From positions 372,001-436,000 of the forward strand of contig NZ_BSTD01000007.1 of NCBI RefSeq assembly GCF_030269325.1: a stretch of 64,000 nt of DNA. Reading direction: 5' to 3'. A model generated the notes under the pieces. That model saw only the letters and a list, made by a program, of their open reading frames with translations. It was not told the DNA's origin and did no database searches. This document shows, in pieces, positions 60,225-64,000 of the stretch; position 1 is the first letter of the stretch; each line of letters begins with the position of its first letter. A program made the translations under genes and the position numbers. The DNA is from Amycolatopsis sp. NBRC 101858 (GTDB taxonomy: Bacteria; Actinomycetota; Actinomycetes; Mycobacteriales; Pseudonocardiaceae).

Positions 60225-61340
60225 GTGGTCGTCCAGTGGGACGAGGGCGGCGAACGGCTGACCGCCGAGTGGCGGTCGGAGAACAACGCGCCGCCGCCGG
60301 CGGAAATCGTCGTGGCGGGCGACGAGCTCACCGCGGACGAGGCCTACCGCCTGGCCGTCGAGGGCAAGGCCGTGTTGTGGCGCGGTGACTTCCAGAACGC
60401 GCGGCAGCTGCTGAAGGCCGTGGGCAAGCGGATCGACCGGGCCGGCAAGCGACGTCCGGCGAAGGACGCGACCGAGGCGTTCCACCTCCACCGCCAACGG
60501 CAGGCCCGGCAGGCCCAGCTGCTGGGCCGGCTGCTCGTGCCCGTCGACCCCGGGCACGTCGTCCCCCTGCGCCGAGCGCCCGACGTGCGGGAGGCGTGCA
60601 CGGAGGCCTACGGCCCGGCGGAGGGGCCGTCGGTCGTGTCGTTGCGCGAGCTGCTCGGCGTGATCGGCGCGCACGAGTGGCGGCGCAAGGGGGTCGAGGT
60701 GCCCGGGCTCGGCGCCCGGATCCACCCGCACTACGGGGTGTTCTCGCCGGCCCGCGGCGAGTACGTCGACCTCGTGGCGACGGCACCGCTGCCGTCGAGC
60801 AGGCTCGCGTTCGACATCGGCACCGGCTCCGGCGTGCTCGCCGCGGTGCTGCTCGCCCGCGGGGTGGAGTCGGTCGTGGCCACGGACCAGGACCAGCGGG
60901 CGCTGGACTGCGCCCAGGACAACCTCGAGCGGCTCGGGTTCGCCGAGCGCGTGCGGTTCGAGCGGACCGACCTGTTCCCGGCGGGCGAGGCACCCCTGGT
61001 CGTCTGCAACCCGCCGTGGCTGCCGGCCAAGCCGACCTCGCCGATCGAGCACGCGGTCTACGACCCGGGCAGCCGGATGCTCCGGGGCTACCTGGACCGG
61101 CTGGGCAAGCACCTCGAGCCCGGCGGCGAGGGGTGGCTGGTGCTGTCGGACCTCGCCGAGCACCTCGGACTGCGGTCCCGCGCCGAGCTCCTCGAAGCGA
61201 TCGACGCCGCCGGGCTGACGGTGGCCGGGAAGACCGACACCCGGCCGCGCCACCCCCGAGCGTCCGATCCGGACGATCCGCTGCACGCCGCGCGCGCGGC
61301 CGAGGTCACCTCGCTCTGGCGGCTCGCCGTCCAGCGCTGA
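60225..61340 (+). CDS. SAM-dependent methyltransferase (PrmC/RsmC-like, NPPW motif)
   Basis: 371 residues from GTG 60225 with GGAGG six bases upstream (a GTG 30 bases earlier is weaker). The N-terminal 190 residues form an extra helical domain (TADEAYRLAVEGKAVLWRGDF, ATEAFHLHRQRQARQAQLLGRLL). The Rossmann part has LAFDIGTGSGVLAAVLLARG, VVATDQDQRALDCAQDNLERLG and the catalytic VVCNPPWLP motif of glutamine- or nucleic-acid-N-methylating enzymes. Substrate could be an RNA base or a protein Gln. Downstream of the beta-lactamase gene and upstream of the TetR operator. Confidence 0.88.
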   Translation: MVVQWDEGGERLTAEWRSENNAPPPAEIVVAGDELTADEAYRLAVEGKAVLWRGDFQNARQLLKAVGKRIDRAGKRRPAKDATEAFHLHRQRQARQAQLLGRLLVPVDPGHVVPLRRAPDVREACTEAYGPAEGPSVVSLRELLGVIGAHEWRRKGVEVPGLGARIHPHYGVFSPARGEYVDLVATAPLPSSRLAFDIGTGSGVLAAVLLARGVESVVATDQDQRALDCAQDNLERLGFAERVRFERTDLFPAGEAPLVVCNPPWLPAKPTSPIEHAVYDPGSRMLRGYLDRLGKHLEPGGEGWLVLSDLAEHLGLRSRAELLEAIDAAGLTVAGKTDTRPRHPRASDPDDPLHAARAAEVTSLWRLAVQR

Positions 61341-61344
61341 GCAC

Positions 61345-61368
61345 TTTTCGCATCGATCGATGCGAAAA
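61345..61368. promoter_or_regulatory. TetR operator in front of its own gene
   Basis: Perfect 24-bp palindrome with arms TTTTCGCATCGA and TCGATGCGAAAA. TAGACT at 61372-61377 is a good -10 just downstream, and the GTG start is at 61384, so the transcript may be leaderless. Confidence 0.85.
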
Positions 61369-61383
61369 AGGTAGACTGCGGCC

Positions 61384-61992
61384 GTGGAGAGCGGTAAGCG
61401 GCGCCCGACCGGCCGGCCGCGGGGGTTCGACCCCGACGCGGCCCTCGAGCGCGCCCTGATGGTGTTCTGGGAGCAGGGCTACGAGGGGGCCAGCCTGGCC
61501 ACCCTGACCGAGGCGATGGGCATCTCGACCACGAGCATGTACGCGACCTTCGGCAACAAGGAAGAGCTGTTCCGCAAGGCCCTGGAGCGCTACACCGAAG
61601 GCCCGAGCGCGTACGTGGTGCGCGCCCTGGAAGAGCCGACCGCGTTAGCCGTCGCCACGGCGATCATCGCGGGCACCATCGCCACGACCACCCGGCCGGC
61701 CGGGCCGAACGGGTGCCTGGGCGTCCAGGGCGCGCTGGCCACGGGTGACGCCGGCCGCGGCGCGCGCGACCTGCTGATCGGCTGGCGCGACGACGGTTAC
61801 GCCACGCTCCGCGACCGGTTCGACCGAGCCGTCGACGACGGGGACCTGCCACCGGAGGCCGATCCGGCGCTCCTCGCCCGCTATCTCACCGCGTTGGCGT
61901 ACGGCATCGCCGTGCAGGCGGCGAGCGGTGTCGGCCGGCAAGAACTGCAAGAGATGGCCGACGCCGCCCTGCGTGCCTGGCCGCTCGTCTGA
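61384..61992 (+). CDS. TetR-family repressor of the adjacent SnoaL/SDR operon
   Basis: 202 residues. HTH near residues 12-55: [61 protein letters not shown]. The C-terminal domain holds [18 protein letters not shown], a Cys-containing loop seen in redox-sensing TetR relatives of this group. Operators lie before it and before the next operon. Confidence 0.92.
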   Translation: MESGKRRPTGRPRGFDPDAALERALMVFWEQGYEGASLATLTEAMGISTTSMYATFGNKEELFRKALERYTEGPSAYVVRALEEPTALAVATAIIAGTIATTTRPAGPNGCLGVQGALATGDAGRGARDLLIGWRDDGYATLRDRFDRAVDDGDLPPEADPALLARYLTALAYGIAVQAASGVGRQELQEMADAALRAWPLV

Positions 61993-62000
61993 CCATTTTT

Positions 62001-62055
62001 GTATCGATCGATGCGGAATCTGCTAGGGTCGAGTTCTGCATCGATCGATGCAGAA
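62001..62055. promoter_or_regulatory. Two operator copies upstream of the SnoaL/SDR operon
   Basis: A perfect 22-bp palindrome at 62034-62055 with arms TTCTGCATCGA and TCGATGCAGAA, and an imperfect copy at about 61996-62020 around ATCGATCGAT (62003-62012). TAGGGT at 62024-62029 between them looks like a -10, so repressor at either site would block it. Confidence 0.8.
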
Positions 62056-62078
62056 GTGGACGAGATCGGAGGCCGCCG

Positions 62079-62480
62079 ATGTCCGACCTGTGTGCGTTCT
62101 ACCTGCGCTACCTGCACGAGCTCAACGCCCACCGGTTCGACCGGATGGCCGGGTTCATCGCCGACCGGACCACCCTCAACGGCGAGCCGGCCACCCGGGA
62201 CGACCTCATCGCCGTCCAGCGGGCCGACGTCGACGCGGTTCCCGACCTGCACTGGGAGCTCAAGGACCTCCTCTTCGACGGCGACCGCCTGGCCGCGCGC
62301 CTGGTCAACACGGGCACTCCGGTGAAGGAGTGGCTCGGCGTCGCACCGTCCGGCGCCTCGTTCGAGATCGACGAGTACGCCATCTATGAGGTCCGCGACG
62401 GACGGTTCGTCCACATGACGGCCCTCCACGACGCCGACGGGCTCCGCCGGCAGCTGACCGAACGAAAGGACACCCCATGA
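62079..62480 (+). CDS. SnoaL-like (NTF2-fold) protein
   Basis: 133 residues. Start [96 protein letters not shown] and closing helix are typical of SnoaL-like ester-cyclase/NTF2 folds, small enzymes or binding proteins for small organic molecules. Its ATG lies 24 bases after the operator at 62034-62055. Overlaps the SDR gene by 4 bp. Confidence 0.85.
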   Translation: MSDLCAFYLRYLHELNAHRFDRMAGFIADRTTLNGEPATRDDLIAVQRADVDAVPDLHWELKDLLFDGDRLAARLVNTGTPVKEWLGVAPSGASFEIDEYAIYEVRDGRFVHMTALHDADGLRRQLTERKDTP

Positions 62481-63163
62481 CCGTCACCCTGATCACCGGA
62501 GCCAACAAGGGCATCGGTTTCGAGACGGCGAAACAGCTTCTGGCCCAGGGACACACCGTCTACCTCGGCGCCCGCGACGTCGAGCGCGGCGAGAAGGCCG
62601 CGGCCGAGCTCGGCGCCCGGTTCGTGCACCTCGACGTGACCGACGACGCGTCGGTGGCCACCGCACTGGCCACGATCGACGCCGCCGAGGGCAGGCTCGA
62701 CGTCCTGGTCCACAACGCGGGCGTCCTCGGCAGCGAAGCCCTCGACGGCCCCACCGCACTGCGGGTCTTCGACACCAACGCCGTGGGGATCGTGCGCGTC
62801 ACCGAAGCCGCGCTTCCGGTGCTGCGCAAGTCGTCGAACCCCACCGTGGTCACGGTGTCGAGCAGCGCCGGGTCGTTCTGGGCGGTGACCAACCCCGACC
62901 GGCCGGAGTTCGGGCTGCCGCTCGCGCTCTACTCCGCGTCCAAGGCGGCGGCCACCATGCTGACGGTCCAGTACGCGAAGTCCCAGCCGGGCATCAAGTT
63001 CAACGCCGTCGAGCCCGGCACGACCGCCACCGACATGACCGCGGCCTTCGGGATCGGCCGCTCCCCGGAAGAGAGCGCCCGGGTCGTGGTGCGCCTGGCC
63101 ACCCTCCCCGCGGACGGCCCCACGGGGACCCTGCAGGACGAAACCGGGGAGCTGCCCTGGTAG
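62477..63163 (+). CDS. Short-chain dehydrogenase/reductase
   Basis: 228 residues. [79 protein letters not shown] with the Tyr/Lys pair and a shorter C-terminus than classical enzymes, as in carbonyl-reductase-like SDRs. ATG 62477 overlaps the SnoaL stop. The pair may detoxify a small carbonyl compound sensed by the TetR protein. Confidence 0.9.
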   Translation: MTVTLITGANKGIGFETAKQLLAQGHTVYLGARDVERGEKAAAELGARFVHLDVTDDASVATALATIDAAEGRLDVLVHNAGVLGSEALDGPTALRVFDTNAVGIVRVTEAALPVLRKSSNPTVVTVSSSAGSFWAVTNPDRPEFGLPLALYSASKAAATMLTVQYAKSQPGIKFNAVEPGTTATDMTAAFGIGRSPEESARVVVRLATLPADGPTGTLQDETGELPW

Positions 63164-63474
63164 TCATCCGCGGCGCAGGCCGGTTCCGGCCGTCCCGGTG
63201 AGCACCGAGCCGAACAGCATTCCCGGCAGGGATCGGTGGCTCCGGGCCGCGGCCTCCTCAGCGAGGCCGACCGCCGCCGCGACCTTGCGCATCGCCCAGC
63301 ACGCGCCGGCCGCGGGCAGCCTCGCCGCGCAGTTCCGCCGGCCGACGCGGCCGGACTTGGCGAGCACCGTCCACCTCGGCTCCTGGGAGCGCCCGGTTTC
63401 CACATCCTGAGCAGCCGTGCGGTGACGGCCGCGCTCGGGCTAGCTGTGGAGTACCCGAACCCCAGGGGGCCCGC
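63164..63474. other. Intergenic region with no supported gene
   Basis: About 311 bp. A frame from GTG 63198 to 63410 (70 residues) and an opposite one over 63164-63403 are open, but both read as Arg/Ala/Ser-rich shadow sequence with no ribosome site, so neither is called. GGGGG before ATG 63475 is the ribosome site for the next gene; the last 60 bases probably hold its promoter. Confidence 0.55.
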
Positions 63475-64000
63475 ATGGCATCCGGCGAAGTCGACGCCTT
63501 CGACTCCGTGCTCGACGCGATCGGCGGGACCCCGCTGATCCGGCTGGCCCGGATCGCGCCGCGCGTCTACGTCAAGGCCGAGTTCCTCAACCCGGGCGGG
63601 AGCGTGAAGGACCGGGCCGCGCTGGCGATGGTGCTCGCCGCGGAACGCTCGGGTGCGCTGCCGCCCGGCGGCCTCATCGTGGAAGGCACCTCCGGCAACA
63701 CGGGCATCGGGCTGGCGATCGTCGCGGCCCAGCGCGGCTACCGGCTCACGGTCGTGGTGCCGGACAAGACCAGCGCGGAGAAGACCGCGATCCTGCGCGC
63801 CTACGGGGCGGAGGTCGTGGTCACCCCCGGTGCGGTGGCGCGCGAAGACCCGGCGCACGTCCGGCAGGTGGCGCGCCGCCTCGCCGCCGAACGCGGGGGC
63901 TGGCTCGCCGACCAGTACGACAACCCCGCGAACCCGGCCGCGCACCGCGAGACCACCGGGCCGGAGATCTGGCGGCAGACGCGCGGCCGGATCACCCACT
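63475..64000 (+). CDS. Cysteine synthase/CBS-type PLP enzyme, N-terminal part (cut by window edge)
   Basis: 175 residues visible. [30 protein letters not shown] (PLP Lys in SVKDR), [54 protein letters not shown] and [17 protein letters not shown] match cysteine synthase and cystathionine beta-synthase, but also 2,3-diaminopropionate synthases. The family's substrate-specifying C-terminal half lies outside. ATG 63475 follows CAGGGGG. Confidence 0.88.
   Translation, partial: MASGEVDAFDSVLDAIGGTPLIRLARIAPRVYVKAEFLNPGGSVKDRAALAMVLAAERSGALPPGGLIVEGTSGNTGIGLAIVAAQRGYRLTVVVPDKTSAEKTAILRAYGAEVVVTPGAVAREDPAHVRQVARRLAAERGGWLADQYDNPANPAAHRETTGPEIWRQTRGRITH

Noticed and set aside
63198-63410. 70-residue plus-strand frame between the SDR and cysteine-synthase genes
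   Set aside because: GTG start without ribosome site and low-complexity sequence; opposite frame is equally open, which points to non-coding DNA.
1-64000. CRISPR arrays, tRNA/rRNA genes, insertion sequences, prophage or integron features
   Set aside because: No regularly spaced repeats, cloverleaf-like or rRNA-like sequence, transposase or integrase reading frame was recognised on either strand.

Overview
The window is 64 kb of very GC-rich actinobacterial chromosome with GTG starts, stop/start overlaps inside operons, many TetR/IclR/AraC/GntR regulators and Tat-type lipoproteins. The gene style suggests a soil actinomycete of the Pseudonocardiaceae, probably Amycolatopsis; this is an impression from content, not a search. 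No rRNA, tRNA, CRISPR array, transposase, integrase or origin was seen.

Layout. 1-8.5 kb: a secreted GH2 glycosidase (cut by the left edge), an enoyl-CoA hydratase, a WXG-type protein pair whose second member carries a DUF4474 C-terminus, a secreted GH92 mannosidase with a ricin-type lectin domain, a RibD/DHFR-like reductase and an AraC regulator. 8.5-16.8 kb: a two-SDR plus carboxyltransferase operon, a small secreted protein and a small membrane protein that both look frameshifted, an SDR/TetR pair around a clear operator, and a Ser/Thr kinase with a tandemly duplicated juxtamembrane segment. 17-23.2 kb: a six-gene leftward operon (GH114 polygalactosaminidase-like lipoprotein, sugar ABC importer, GH4 glycosidase, SIS isomerase) that reads as one catabolic pathway, possibly for galactosamine-rich polymers. 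23.4-27.1 kb: a histidine kinase, a kinase-like partner without catalytic boxes, a NarL-type regulator and a lipoprotein ending in a strong terminator.

27.5-35.5 kb is the least explained part: six rightward, tightly packed genes of unknown function. They encode a 737-aa protein with a basic amphipathic stretch, a HExxH putative metalloprotease, two proteins I cannot place, and two proteins that share an N-terminal domain (one with a DUF4056-like region). No helicase, polymerase, restriction or phage structural motif was recognised. I regard this as the best candidate for an undescribed system.

35.6-41.5 kb: a shikimate/dehydroshikimate catabolic locus (3-dehydroshikimate dehydratase, a shikimate dehydrogenase interrupted by about 104 Gly/Ala/Ser-rich residues, a TetR regulator, an MHS-family transporter and a metallo-beta-lactamase-fold hydrolase). 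41.6-43.8 kb: a large repeat protein that resembles the C-terminal part of a NACHT/STAND protein without its NTPase. 44.2-46.2 kb: trpB-trpA without other trp genes. 46.3-50.4 kb: a PucR-type regulator, a DUF302 protein, and a YtrA-type GntR/ABC transporter operon. 50.5-60.2 kb: an enolase-superfamily enzyme, a creatininase-family amidohydrolase, a kinase-dead ROK protein, a five-gene dipeptide-type ABC importer, an IclR regulator and a serine beta-lactamase-like hydrolase. 60.2-64 kb: a methyltransferase, a TetR gene and its target operon (SnoaL-like protein and SDR), each preceded by palindromes centred on ATCGATCGAT, and the start of a cysteine-synthase-like PLP enzyme cut by the right edge.
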